Shown piece by piece: positions 1-12,643 of a stretch of DNA of 64,000 bases; the stretch's first letter is position 1, and every line of letters starts with the position of its first letter. Under the pieces are notes generated by a model. It did no database searches. It was not told where the DNA came from and worked only from the letters and a program-made list of their open reading frames with translations. Both the position numbers and the translations under genes were made by a program. The DNA lies in NCBI GenBank assembly GCA_018873245.2, contig JAEMBT020000001.1, positions 11,314,220 to 11,378,219 of the forward strand, read 5' to 3'. This stretch comes from Archegozetes longisetosus. Its lineage: Eukaryota > Arthropoda > Arachnida > Sarcoptiformes > Trhypochthoniidae.

Positions 1-300
1 CTAAGATGAGTATGTCTTACCATATTTAAGGGATCTTCCTTCCCTCTCTCTTTCGAAACAGCATCTTATAGTATTGCCTACTACGAAGCCACGATCTTTG
101 CAATCATTTGTTACTACATTACCTTCTTCATGAGTTTCCTTGGGATATTCTGATTTAGTCACTATTTCTCCATAGTCATGTCCACAACTAAGTGTAACAC
201 CACCCAAAATCTCTGGAGGACTGCAATCACTTCGACAAAATCGATAAGCCCATAACATTAAAATGAGTACGTTTATTACAGCTTTGTATCCGATATACAT
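1..300 (-). CDS. Small cysteine-rich secreted protein, probably first exon only
   Basis: The reading frame starts at an ATG at 300 (the frame stays open upstream to 342 without an earlier ATG) and reaches a stop at 1-3, giving 99 residues. The first ~23 residues (MYIGYKAVINVLILMLWAYR...) form a hydrophobic signal peptide. The mature part has six cysteines, including FCRSDC and a late CC pair, and is acidic then basic. A strong splice donor (ATG followed by gtaaga) lies at 21/20, so the coding exon probably ends at 21 and the gene continues beyond the window; the stop at 1-3 may be intronic. I do not recognise the family. The 5' flank is partly duplicated about 2 kb away at 2315-2575. Confidence 0.5.
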   Translation of the reverse strand: MYIGYKAVINVLILMLWAYRFCRSDCSPPEILGGVTLSCGHDYGEIVTKSEYPKETHEEGNVVTNDCKDRGFVVGNTIRCCFEREREGRSLKYGKTYSS

Positions 301-1111
301 TTTTATCTGTGCAGTGCAATGTGAAATGTAATCCTTTGACAATGAGTTATAGAATTTTTTGTTAAGTTGAAAATAGTCTGTTTAAGGATTGACGTTCCCT
401 GACAATTATAATATTTTATATCCTGAGTTATAAAATGTTCTGTGAAAGCAAAAATAGTATCACTTCAAGGTTGATACTTTCCAACTTATTTCACTCTAGC
501 TTTATTATTAAAACTTATTTTTCTACACTATCCGCTAAGCACTTTTGAAGTTAATAACCCATAATAGCTAGAGAGGAAATTCTAGTGTGCTTTTTCAGAG
601 AAAAATGTGCATAAATATATGCTTGAAATTAATACAGAAACACTTGTTAAAGTGAGTTTTTATTCGTTTTAAACATCAAAATTAATGCAAATAAGCGAAT
701 ACAGATAATAATTCAATCAATGTTTTAATCTTAGTTTAATATTGTTTTATATTTACTATTAAGAATTCAGTAAAAATAAACAGTATTTAGTTAACAAGTG
801 TTTATATATTTAATGAGAGGGGTTTTCAATTCATTAAATACTTCTATTCAATATTAATTTAATAAGAATTAGCTATAAACTAATAAAATATTTAACACTT
901 TTGCAAAGTATGCTTGAAACTTTTGAAAAAGGTGTGAAATATGTACTTTTTATTGAAAATGTGAAAAAATGTGATTTTATCTGAAAAGTGTGAAAAATTG
1001 TGATTAAAACTTTTGAAAGTAGGCTCTAGAGTAATGTATAGGTTCATATATAAGAGTCCCAAAGTGTTCCTCTGAAGCATTTAAAACATGTGATCACACT
1101 AGATTTCCATC
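301..1111. other. Non-coding 5' flank of the cysteine-rich gene
   Basis: AT-rich, no convincing gene. The part at 301-580 resembles 2340-2575, so it belongs to a duplicated segment. Around 895-1020 there are short degenerate repeats of a TTTTGAAA/GTGTGAAAA type that create a spurious minus-strand frame. Confidence 0.5.
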
Positions 1112-2247
1112 TACTGATGAGCGAGTCCGGACCTCAAGACGGTTAAAGACCTGGGATCTGAGGTCCTGAGGTCCTAAAGTCCGAGTCCGGGTCTTTGATA
1201 AAGAATTTAGGCCCTGGACTCGGACTCCCTTTAAAACTTAAATTTAACAATAGACAAAGTATTATCATTCAAAAATTTTAACTTTTATTAAATCATTGAT
1301 AGTAAGATCGATAAATAATAATATAATATTAATAATTTATTTTAAACTTGCAAAATAAGGGATTCATGAAATGAGATACACGCAAGGTCTAGCAGAATTA
1401 GCGCTCAATTAACTTCTCTTTTTACTGATCAAATTCCTAGATTTTGAAAATACATGTTTTGAAGGGACACTCGATGCTGGGATAATAAGTATTTCGAATG
1501 CAAACTGTGAAAGATAAGAAAATTCTAAACAATTTTTTCCACCAAAACAACGGCTCAGTTCTCTAATCAGCGATAAGCAAACTTAAATACTTTTCAATTT
1601 CATCGTATGTTTCAACTCTTGTATTTTTTTTATAAATTTAAAGACAAACGAAACATTTGAACTTTCAATTTTAATTTGAATGATCTGATGATAATTTTTA
1701 TTGAAGAAAACAAATACCTGTTTTACAGTTTGATCATTCTCAGAGAAATAGAGTTTCAAGCGAAGGTCAAGTATGGCAGCTAATTTTGTGATATCAATTT
1801 CAAGTAAATCTTTATACTTATCAAACTTCAAAAGCATATTTTCAGTACAAGGTTCAATCGAACTGTTACTTGAATTATTGTGATCATTTAATTGTTAATA
1901 AAAAGTTTGAGAATTAGCAAAATTAAGCATATGTTTATATATTTAGATCGTGATATAAGTTTGTTGCCTGTTTGAATGGTTTCAAAAAGTCACTCATTCC
2001 TCGCATAAAAACCAATCATTATCAGAATATTTCACTTACAGATTTGTTTTGTATCGGAGTCAGGGTCTTGAGGCCCGAATGTTAAAGACTTGAAGAACCA
2101 AGGTCCCGAGTCTTAAGGTCGAGGTCCGAGTCCGAGTCCAGGTCTTCAGTTTTCCAAGAGGTCTGAGTCCGGGTCCTGGGTTAGAGGTCCAGGTCCCAGG
2201 TCCGAGTCTTTCAAAAAGACCTGAAGACTCGGACCTGCTCATCACTA
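1112..2247 (-). mobile_element. hAT-type DNA transposon, non-autonomous, with transposase remnant
   Basis: The ends are inverted repeats TACTGATGAGC (left) and TAGTGATGAGC (right, reverse complement), flanked by a perfect 8-bp target duplication TTTCCATC at 1104-1111 and 2248-2255. Both ends carry GC-rich arrays of a GGTCCGAGTC/GACTCGG-type subterminal repeat, 1116-1240 and 2050-2240, typical of hAT transposase binding regions. A minus-strand frame at 1583-1837 encodes 84 residues containing KLAAILDLRLKLYF, which matches the hAT transposase LDPRFK-type motif. The rest of the transposase is missing, so the copy cannot be autonomous. Confidence 0.85.
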
Positions 2248-2314
2248 TTTCCATCTCTAATGATAGCATCTATTTCGCGATTGAACTTTATGCATATCAC
2301 TCAGTATTAGAAAC

Positions 2315-2575
2315 CTTACATGACAATAAAATGAATGTTTATTACAGTTTAGTGTCACTATATATACGCTATATACATATGATAAACAGAGTAATGTGAA
2401 ATGTAATCCTTTTGATATTGGGTCATAAATTTTTGTGAAAATGAAAATTGTGTTCTAAGATTTGATGCATTCTAACTTTTATAGTATATTATTTCGTTCT
2501 ATTTATATTGAAATAGCTTTTTCTATACTACTTGTTGAACACTTTAGAAGTGATTGACCAATAATAACATCGATT
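2315..2575 (-). repeat. Second copy of the 5' region of the cysteine-rich gene
   Basis: By eye this segment parallels 260-560. Both contain a GTTTATTACAG stretch, a GTGAAATGTAATCCTTT stretch, then similarly ordered AT-rich blocks ending near CCATAATA/CCAATAATA. It corresponds to the signal-peptide start and upstream flank of the 1-300 gene. No matching downstream coding exon was seen; the hAT element at 1112-2247 ends just before it. Most likely a tandem duplicate left as a relic. Confidence 0.5.
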
Positions 2576-2964
2576 TCACAATATTACGATAACTAACTCA
2601 TATCATATATTAAAAATTTTATTTCTTTTAGTCGTTTCGTTATATATAAAATTAAAGAGTATATTTTGTTGATTAAAAATCCCATATTTTCTCTTTAAAA
2701 TTTTATATACAATCAATGTTATAATTAATATGTAATTAAGCTTATAGAACTTTTCAAACTTTTCTCGAATTCTTGTCGAATTTATCTCGAATTTTTCTAG
2801 CTTTTTCATAAGGCACCCGCCAACGGATACAATCGGTATTCAATAAGATGTTGATCGAGATCGCGATATTATTTCTTTAGTCACTTGAAAGTTTTAAGGT
2901 TCTTACAATTGACAATAAACTTTATGCAATTAATAATTTTAAAAATTGAATATAGTTTGTTTAA

Positions 2965-3436
2965 CCCTTCGAAGGAACTGTGGGGTCTTATTTGTCCTAA
3001 CAATATTTTGAAATTCTGTTAAAAACAATCCATAAATGCAAAAATCTAAAAAATTCTGTATTCTATCCACAAACTATTTCTTAACAAAACTACATAATTG
3101 TCATTTTAATATTACTTACAATTAAAATTATAAAAATAAATAAGTGAAGCAAAGTCTGGTGTCGTACCCCACCTTTCTATTCACGTAACTTTTTTCTTAA
3201 TATATTTCAATTCAATTTGGATGAATCCAATAAGAAAGGGGTTAACTATGATGTTAACTGTGATGTCAAATGTTATGACTTGGATACAATACGATATGTG
3301 AATGGAATAGTGGGGTATTTTTGTTTAGTCCTTGAGTTCTACGCATAATAAGCGCAGATTCGTCCAGGAAAGTTCCCGCGACTTTTTGACCCCATCTTTC
3401 CCTTTAAGTGATTCTAAATACAATTCCTTCGAAGGG
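2965..3436. mobile_element. piggyBac-type MITE
   Basis: A 472-bp element lies between two TTAA sites (2961-2964 and 3437-3440). Its ends are matching inverted repeats CCCTTCGAAGGAA. Just inside are GGGGTC and GACCCC motifs in inverted orientation. TTAA duplication with CCC termini is the signature of piggyBac superfamily elements. No transposase is present, so it is non-autonomous. Confidence 0.8.
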
Positions 3437-3726
3437 TTAAATAAAGGAAATTAACTAAATTGTCGTTAAGAAAATTAATCAAAGTTCAAATGAAGACTGT
3501 ACCCAGAATTATGGTACGATTGAATAGCTGTTTATATAGCAAATGTTTCTTCGAATTGTGAAAATATTTGATTAAAATAAGTGTAATTTAACTGACTATG
3601 ATAAACATCGTTTGTTACAGTAATCGAGAGCATTGTTGCATAATTATACAAGTGTAATTATTACAGTTCCTCAGATTGGATAAGAGCTCTCAAACAATTT
3701 TTCAAAATCGAATTTCGATTATTTCA

Positions 3727-3954
3727 TTATTTAATTAGAGCGAAAAGTTGACAATGCTTTACAATCTTATAGAAGATTTTGGTCGTATGATTGCTTGCAT
3801 CAGTCTCGATGAACGTTTTCATGGCCGTTGCCTCAAAATATCTTTGCAAAAGCATCGCCTCAATAATATCACTTAAAAAATATTTTCGAGATTTCGGTTT
3901 AAACATATTAAAACTTCGAAATTTAAGATCAATATATTCAAGTTTATAAGTCAA
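3727..3954 (-). mobile_element. Possible LTR-retrotransposon RT/RNase H relic
   Basis: A 75-residue minus-strand frame contains FIETDASNHTTKIF, resembling the ETDAS start of the RNase H domain of Ty3/gypsy-like polyproteins. Nothing else of a retrotransposon is recognisable around it, so this is a short decayed fragment at best. Confidence 0.3.
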
Positions 3955-5639
3955 ATTATTGAAACTCAGAAAACTAGTTCGATATAACTACCTTATAAAA
4001 TGATTTCGAAGAGAGATATTTTTGCAGATATAAAAACGGTAAACTGAATGCTGATTCTACAATTCTCGAACTTATTCCCATAATACATAAAAAATTGAAA
4101 CTCTTTTTATGAATATTAATTCGCGGCCGTGAAACTATTTAAGCGAATGAAGCTTCGCAGCTCAATTAAAAATACGAGTATTAATAGGGAAAACATTTAT
4201 GAGATAAAATCTGTCTACTGCAAAAAACTAGTTAAAAATTGGCTAAGGTTTTGTCTTAAAAATGAGGCGATGTTCTTGTAGACTATATTCTTGTCAGAGA
4301 AGCATGGCGTTAACAAAAGAAGATATATTCTTATAATTAAAACTTATTTTTAAAAATAAAAATTAAAAAAAAGAGTAAAATGAGCTCTAATAGTTTAACT
4401 TGAAAAAAGACACTATTTCAATACTTGTTGAAGTGAAAAATGATGGCAAAAAATTTTCAACATATAAGGGATAGGATCATCAATGATATATCTGACCTTT
4501 TAGATGCATGTTTTATTGATAAGAGAATCGTGTTTTAATTAAGTTTGAGCGCATACTACAACATTTATTATAAGTCACCCAAACTTTATATAATTGAAAA
4601 TAATGTTTCGACTATTATTTGATTTATATAAATAGTTATCCTAAATATACAAACGTTTAACTTCTTCGATATCTTCACATTGACTGATCTTATCAAAAAA
4701 AAGAAAAAAGATTTCTACGTTCAATATATAAACCACCAATTATTGTTTATTCCAATTAAACATTTTATTAAATGAATCTTATGTTTTCCTTATCAGAGTA
4801 TGCGCCTTTCTATTATGAGAAAACTTTAAGTTAAAAAAATCTCTGACATATAGTTCAAAACTATTTCTTCCTATTATGTGAAATGCAAAGCTTTACCTTA
4901 TCAGTTAAGTAAGTTTCCTGAATCATCTTATTTACAGTACTTTACTGTTTCTTTGAACTTACGGATAAAAATACAAATTGCTAATTTTCAAGTTAGTCTG
5001 AGATAAGTATAATTGTAGTTCCTTTTTTGTTTCAGTTGTTTGTTTGTAGCTTATGTCAGGTGTAAATAATCTAAATCTTACATAAAGTATACTCAATAAG
5101 TGTTTATACTATTTTAAGCTAACGTGCAATATATGGTTCATCAACTGGCAAGATAATTAAATAAGTTGACATGATCTAGGCACATTCAAGTTTCATATAG
5201 TTTCTTTTAAATCAAACGAGACTCTTTATAGAAAAATTTTTACTCTGAAGGTTCTTGCTCTGGTGCCGCAAGAATCAATCCTCAACCCGAAAACCATTAT
5301 TTATATGAAAACTCTACTTTGATTAATTTTTTGAGCTTTATGTATTGAATGATTCTAGTATCACGAAAAATAAATATGACAATATTTTCATTTTTCAAAA
5401 ATTAGTTTTGTGAGGTTTTGCTTAGTTGAATGAGTTTACTTTGAAATAAACAAATCTCATCTAATAAACTTATTAAACTATTAAAAATTGTTATTAATTG
5501 ATTAATATTTTGATATCAAAATTTGAAATACTTAATTACACTGATAGATGACTCTTCTATAGTTACTTTTAGGTAGAAAACTCTGTATCATATTAGCAAC
5601 TAACTAATGACCTATAAGTAACAACTAGGAAAAGGAATT
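3955..5639. other. AT-rich intergenic DNA, nothing recognised
   Basis: Read on both strands; only short frames with unstructured AT-rich composition. Confidence 0.5.
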
Positions 5640-6150
5640 TTCGGTACCTCGAATCGGCTTTTTCAATCGATATTTCGGTACCAAAAAATCAGCGAATTCG
5701 GTACCATTTTCTGTACCGTAAAATTAATAATTTTAAGATAAAAAGTGATTTTAACCCCAAAAGGCAATTGTTGTATTTCTTGATTGAGAAAGATTTATTT
5801 TTTAAAGATAATTCTATATAAAATAAATGTGAAAAAGAACGCAAAAAGACAATCAAATTGTATTTTATGAAACGAAAAATTTTACAAACTAAAATTATTC
5901 TGAACGAAAAAATACTTTTTGACATTTACATCTTCGAGTCGAAGTCTATTTTATCGAAAGTAATTTAATCTTTAGATAGAGGGAGATATTAATGAATTCT
6001 ATAAAAGAATTTTCAGTAAAACTTGATTTTCATTAAAAAAATATATAAAAAGCGTATTTTCAGTACTGTAACATCTATTTTCGGTACTTTCTGTACTTTT
6101 CTTAAAAAAGTCGATTTTCGGGGGATTCGGTACCTCCGTAATAGCGTTAT
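5640..6150. repeat. Element relic with repeated CGGTACC motifs
   Basis: TTCGGTACC-like motifs occur several times at the left end (5640-5720) and again, partly inverted and diverged (TTTCAGTACTG, TTCGGTAC), at the right end (6055-6135). The distribution resembles the subterminal repeats of hAT elements elsewhere in the window. I could not define terminal repeats or a target duplication. The 78-residue frame inside looks like chance. Confidence 0.4.
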
Positions 6151-8382
6151 TTTGTGCATTTAAAACCATATAATTTCATTTATAGAACTTGCCCGAAGTT
6201 TAGATTGCTTGACTAGAATACGGTTAGCAGCAAAAATTTCTTTCCCTGGTAATAACTAATTAGTTATGGCTTATTAATTTGCATACTTTTATACTAAAGA
6301 AACTTCTCTTAAGAGTATAAGTTTGCACTTACAAACTTGTTAGTAGTCAGTTCTGATAAGACTTTGATTTTTTGTTAATCTTCAGATATCACATTTTGAA
6401 TCTCCGAAAACTAATTAGTGATCAAAACAACTTACAAGTCATACACGAAATTCACTTAAATGCTTAAATGGAGTTTTCAATCAGATAAAGTTTCAATAAC
6501 TCAAAAATTTGACGGCTAATATTATAGACATTTTGCTATTGATTAAAATTAATATTTTATATTTTTAAACTTAATAGAGTATAACTCTTGATAGGATTAT
6601 AATAAAATCCTAGCTGTTATTCAAAATAAATTAGATTTTGTATAGATAAGTGCTTGAAAGTTAGATATTCTAGAATATTCAAAACATCATGTTTATTTCG
6701 GATAATTATTGAGATTTTATTTAAAACGATTAATACTTCTTAATAACTTTAACATTTTATGTGAAAAGTAAAAAACTATTAGAACATCTGTTCTAGTTTG
6801 AATAGTCAACCAAGTCTTTCAAATAGTTTTATCTTTGCGTTCAGGTAATTTGGAGATAAGCCATACGTTTCTGACTAAAGCTTAACGAGAAAATGTATTG
6901 TATTTATAGTGTACTTAAAATTTTAGATATGAAACCAAATCAGTAACAATAGTATTTCTATTATTTTTGGTCAAGTGATCAGAAGTTGTCAAGTCTTTAG
7001 CAAATACAGGATAGACAACATACAATGATTTCTTTTTTTGATATTATAAAATCAATTAATGGGAAAATAGAGTGCTACGATCTTATTTTTATCCAAAGTT
7101 ACATAACTTATAGTATTCAAGTTTAACTTTAATACTAATAAACATATTTAATCGGGATTCTAGTTTACTTATTAATACACGAATAATGTAATTTTGGTTA
7201 AAACTATTAAAGAGAGGATTTGAATATAATCTAATGACGTTGTGACATTTAGGTAGCATTTAAATTATGATAATAACAATATTGAGAAATACTTCAGATA
7301 AAAGCACTTACCAACGGAGAAAGAAACCGGCTTTATATTTGAAATATTGCTTCATATATTGCTTGATATATTGTTTTGTTTCAAAATTCAATTATCTTGG
7401 TTTCAATAATAGAATATAATTTTTGCATCTGATTCACTAATATGAATCATATCAGATAAAAATTGATTACACCTTAAAACACAAAATAGATTGACTCATT
7501 TTCTAGAAATACCTTTACCTATTAGTTATCAATAGTGTAATATTTATTGCTGTAAGAGAAACTTTCTCGAAAAAGTTTCTCAAACTTTTCTAGCAAGTTT
7601 CTCGAGATGATTACTTGTCAAAGACCGAAAAAACTTTTGTGAGCCTCTTATTGTATGACAGGAACCTCTTATTAGAACAAAATTAAATAATCATAAATTT
7701 ATACTATTAAGAGTTGCTCATTTACTAGATGACAATAAAATTCTATGGGGTATTCTCCATAATTATTTTAAAGAATCCAGATGGTTGTGATACAACGTTA
7801 ACTATTTAACAATAAATATTCTTTTTCTGGATACAAATTTTCCGATTTGAGATATGATTTGATTTTTGAGCTTATTTTATTTTTTGAAATATTTGAAAGT
7901 ATTCTTATTCTTAAAGTCTTAAAGATGGCTGTTAACAAATTTGTTATTCTATTTCGTCAATCTGAATGAGAGAAAAGTTTCCAGTCTATAGAAGCATTCC
8001 TAGAAAATTTCTAGAAAGTTTCTCATCAAACTCTATAAATCTCTATAAATATTCCAATACCGATAATAGTTTAGCTGTTATGTTATCCTCATGCAATAAT
8101 ATCGAACTTTGAACATAGATTTTTATTTATATCAAAATAGGATTATCTTAAGTTGCCTTAGAGATTAATCTGTTGCTGAGAAGCAATATTTATCCAAATT
8201 ATGAGTATTTATTCGATCTTATAGATCAAGAGGTTGTTCAAAGTTAATTTTCATTTCAATTGTCTAGTGTTAAATTTGTCATATGTAAACTCTATTGACT
8301 AACTTCTCAAAGTGTATTCGTCATCTCAACTGATAAATTAAAAATATTTTTTCTAGTCTTTCTGAAAATAATATACTATAAA
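6151..8382. other. Intergenic DNA upstream of the Ig-domain gene
   Basis: No gene recognised. Short stretches around 7560-7620 and 7975-8050 repeat a GAAACTTTCT/TTTCTAGAAA-type motif that also occurs near 62450-62970, so dispersed repeat debris is likely. Confidence 0.4.
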
Positions 8383-9592
8383 ATGAAGTTAATAATTTCA
8401 TTAGTAGTTTTAATTTCTAACATATTATTATGTGTTAATTCATTGATGTATCTGTTCATTCGACCGTCAACACACAAAACAAAATTCGTTTAAAAAAGAG
8501 ATAATATAAAAATTACCTGCGATTTAACTAAGACGAAAGATGTGAAAGATCGAAGGTAACACTCAAACATTCTGAAGTTACTGTCTTTGAATGGGTCTAT
8601 GGAACGGTGGATAAGAAAGGAAATTGTATGCAATAAATAAAAGTCAATTTATGTAATTTTCAACTTAATTAATTACAGTTACGATTAAAGATAGTGGATT
8701 TTCTGATCCAACTGAAGAAAAAGTTGGGGATGAACAATTATTAATATCGGCAAATATTAATAACGTTACTGAAGGAAAATTTGCTGATAAATATAAATGT
8801 CAAGTTTATGATAATGAAACATCATCAGTTAAAGACGTTGAAATAAAGTTTTGGGATGGTGATATAGAAAATACTGACATTTCTTTCTATAAAGAAATAA
8901 GACCAAAACCATCACAGATTTCCATAAAGGAGATAGTTTCACTATTGAATGTTCATCCAGCAATGTGACTAAAGGCAATATTAAAGAAGCGAAATTGCAT
9001 CATATCAGATTATTACAGAATGACAAAGAAGTTATGAACTTCAAATTTGAAGGTGAGATGTTACTTATTTTGAAAACAAAAGTAACTGAGTAAATTAAAT
9101 TAAGTCTCATCTCCATATTATTGAGCATTAAGTTTTTTCGTTATGAAGAAATTTGTCCTTTATTCTTTCAAAATATAATTCATTTTTAATGCAATTTTTC
9201 AAAGTTTTTACATTAAAAGTTCCAATTTTTAAGAAATTTTTGAAATTTGGACATAATTTTACTGCAGTATTTAAAAGATTACCTCATTTAATACTTTGAA
9301 ATGAACTTTTATAGACACGTTAAAAATTGATGAAAATTGGGCTAAATATGGAATTAATCCCGATAAATATAAGACTATTAATGATACAGGATATGGGGTT
9401 CATGTACACGACGCTTTTGACAAAATCAACGGAACTTATAAATGTGAATATTTAGTCGATTTGGGTTCAAATTTCAGCTACTACACTGTTACACATGAAA
9501 AAGAGATCAAATACAACTATGGGTTGAAAACACATCTTTCTGCAAGCTTGATCATAATATCCTTCATTACTCTACTTTTAAATAAAATTTGA
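8383..9592 (+). CDS. Two-Ig-domain surface protein, four exons, one frameshift
   Basis: Predicted exons are 8383-8447, 8540-8625, 8679-9052 and 9315-9592, each junction GT-AG with matching phase. Exon 1 encodes a signal peptide (MKLIISLVVLISNILLCVNS). Exons 2-3 give an Ig-like domain whose F strand reads DKYKCQVYD; exon 3 continues into a second domain starting KGDSFTIECSS, and exon 4 holds its F strand, NGTYKCEY. The C-terminus is a hydrophobic tail (SLIIISFITLLL) followed by NKI and stop, suggesting a GPI-anchor signal or a short membrane anchor. Several NxT/NxS glycosylation sites are present. Near 8901-8912 the frame must shift by one base to keep the second Ig domain open. The break is either an assembly indel or a disabling mutation. 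It is a cell-surface or secreted recognition protein of unknown partner; family membership is by motif only. Confidence 0.65.
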
Positions 9593-12570
9593 ACGTCTTA
9601 TTTCTATTGCAATTAACACTTTGATGTAATGCTTAGAGTTGTGATCAAGTTGGGCTGATTTTTGAATAAATATTCAAGATAAAATACATATCACTAAAAT
9701 TTTAATTGAAATTCATTCAATTTTCATAAAAGCTTTTTGAGAATAGATCTTTTATATAACTATTAATAAACCTTATAAATATTGAGTACTGAAATACCGA
9801 TATCAATAAAAACATAGCTTATTTGAAAGTACATCAAAACTTTTATAATGTTCTTGCAATATTCAAATAAGACACCATTCCTATCGATAAAACTGCATAT
9901 TCTAGAAAAATAGATAAACTCAATTTACGATTAAATATGTAAATTTTCGACCTATCAATTTGAATGAAGTAAGTCTTAATAATTCATTACTCCATTTCAG
10001 ATGGAAAAGAAAATTGTAGAAAGTTTTACTTTTTAACGTCACCCTAAAGATCAAATTATAAATTGATAATTCAGTGAATGTGAAAATTATAATACTCCTT
10101 CAACTTCGAATAAAAAAATATGGTGTTAAACTGAACTTTCGGTCTACCTTCGAATAAATGATCACAATGCATAACGATCACCACAGACATTAGAATCTTT
10201 TACAGATAAAATAGTACAGCAAAGGGTGAGAAGCAGACGTCTTCATACGCTCATTCCTAGTGCCTCTGGTTGATAATGAACCAATTAAGTTTCTGTTTCT
10301 TGTTGTTGAGACCACTTACAACAACGGTGAATATAGCTAAAATTTTCGGAGTAAATATTATTGTCCAGAAGAAACCAGGACTCATGATAATTAAAAGTGA
10401 AATCATTATACTCGTGGTAGTTATAACTATACATTAACATTAAACGAGAAGCAAAAGTTATAAGATTATCGAAAAAAGTAGCAGTAATTCTAATTACTCT
10501 TTGGACTTTCTTAAATTTACTTTTAGTGTGTTCTGTAAGAATGTAAATGATCAAAAAATTCTAATTAAAGTAAAACTTAGTTTTAATTTGAGATTTCCAG
10601 CGTGGTAATTCATCAATATGTATTAATAGACGAAAAAATAATTCTCAATAAAAAGCTTAAACATAATAGATTCTTTAGTTTCCATATTGCAGAAGTGATA
10701 GGCAATTTCAACATTTATTTACTCTCAACAATTACTTCTTTAGTAGCTATGTTAAGGTGTTTTTTGTTTGTATTAAAATCCAGAACATAACTTAACTTGA
10801 ACTTAACTGCTTGTGATTTAGAATTAAACTTAGATTACATTAGATTCATTTTAAATATGAAAAAATAAGTGTTAAAATAAGGTTATTATCCGCAAACAAG
10901 TCAGACCTTGGTGGCTTCAAAAGTTTAGTTTATCGCTTTAATCCCGATGAGTTCAGTACTCGAATCTTTGTTACGAGTTCATATGAAATATCAATAAAAA
11001 AGTAAATATTTAGTAAATCCTTTAACAGAAAATATGAATTTTACAGTTCAATAAACTTGCAACTTAACATCCATAAAAAAGAGTTTTATGTCTCCTCATA
11101 ACTATCATTTAATTTCCTTGTTGATCAGATAAAATTTAACAGCCATTCTATCTGCAGAAAACGGTGAATAAACAAGTTTTTGAATTAAGCTTGCTAACTA
11201 AATAAATAACTTCTATAATATGATTTAAGAATTTTATGATCTCTCTCCCTTAACATAAAATGAGCGTTGTGAAATCTGTATTTTACAACTCGGTGAGAAA
11301 GTAACAGTTTTTCAAAGAACAACTAACAGAAAAATTTTAAATTGATGAAAATTGAAAAGAATAATGATTCCTCTCGCATTAGTTATGAGTTTGTTTTACT
11401 TAATAAGCTCGTTCAAATGTGACATGAAGTGTTTCGAAAGAGAATTAAGAGCTCTATAGAATAAAGAATGATACCGATAGTAAACTTAATTTCTGTATCA
11501 GAATCTCAAAATAAAATCAACTCAGTCCTGTTATACGGTCAAAAAGTTTTATTACTCAAGTTCATGTCGCAAAATTTATGATCAGTTCTTATGATCAGGA
11601 AAGTCGAAGAGTTCTTATTAAAGTTGGTAGTAAATCTACTGCTGGTCTTCATAACTATAGTTTCTATAGAGACAAGTGAATGTTACAAAACATTAATATA
11701 ATAATGTAACGCTCAAGTCACTTTCAACAAAGTAACATTTTTGAATTCTTCTTTTGTGCTTGCTATGAAATCTAAGTCATTCTAATATTTTTATATACAG
11801 AAAATTGATTTATCTATATATTCTCTATTATCCCTCTATTTCCAAATGTTAATACCAAATGAAAATTACCTTCATATGACTAATCATCGACTTATTTCTG
11901 CTCTGATTTTATTGGAATTTTTTATTTATCTCATATAAGTACTCTTTGATAAGAGCCTTAATATATCTGATATCTTGAATGCAAGAAAGTTAAGATAGTA
12001 TTTGAAACTAAGTGTTTTACGGTAGAAGTACAATAATTTGCTTAAATGTCATTTAAGATCAATATGTTGAGTAGTTGCGAAACTGAAATAATCTAAATTA
12101 CTAGTAGATGTAGTCTGGAAACAATAAGTTGATTTATACCCAAAATTTATTCTAAACAAACTAATTAGAGTGATATGAGGACAAGCAAAAGATCTGAGAT
12201 CTCAATAACAACTCAATGGATTAAATCAATTTATTTCATTAGCTAATAGAAACTATGCTCTTAATAGCAAAACAAATAGCCTAGTTAAACTAAAACGTTC
12301 TCAAAAGCCAGCCTTAGGCTGATGTTTAATAATTAGTTTATAAGTTTGTTCTCTTGAAGCTTCCAGAAATAACTTTAGCTGTATAGCTATTGAGCAGCTA
12401 TTCCATAACCCCTTTATTAGAAATAAAACAAACAAACTCAAAATTAAGGACAAATTCTTACATTACATCATTAGAGTTCGAAGCTCATAAATCTATCCAT
12501 TCGTTTTATTTGTAGAAAAAGTTAAAATTTTAATTTAATAAAACTTCATATTAGCTTATATTGCTTTAAA

Positions 12571-12643
12571 AGAGAGTGTTTCAAAGCTAATTAAAGTGCA
12601 CCACAAAGTGATCATTTCTCGGGCTCGAATCCACCATAACACT
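12571..12643 (+). repeat. tRNA-like or SINE-like fragment
   Basis: Contains GGCTCGAATCC, one mismatch from the pol III box B consensus, about 50 nt after a degenerate box-A-like region, and the 73-nt span is bracketed by AGAGTGT and ACACTCT, which pair perfectly. A T-stem cannot be folded in the right register, so a functional tRNA is unlikely. A decayed tRNA or tRNA-derived SINE head fits better. Confidence 0.3.

Noticed and set aside
892-1080. 62-codon minus-strand frame rich in Phe, His and Lys
   Set aside because: Produced by short degenerate TTTTGAAA/GTGTGAAAA repeats.
10285-10790. Two frames of 89 and 62 codons on opposite strands
   Set aside because: No motif, no splice support, composition as expected for random AT-rich DNA.
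12571-12643. Functional tRNA gene
   Set aside because: The box-B-like sequence and pairing ends are present but the T-stem does not pair and the D-arm is degenerate.
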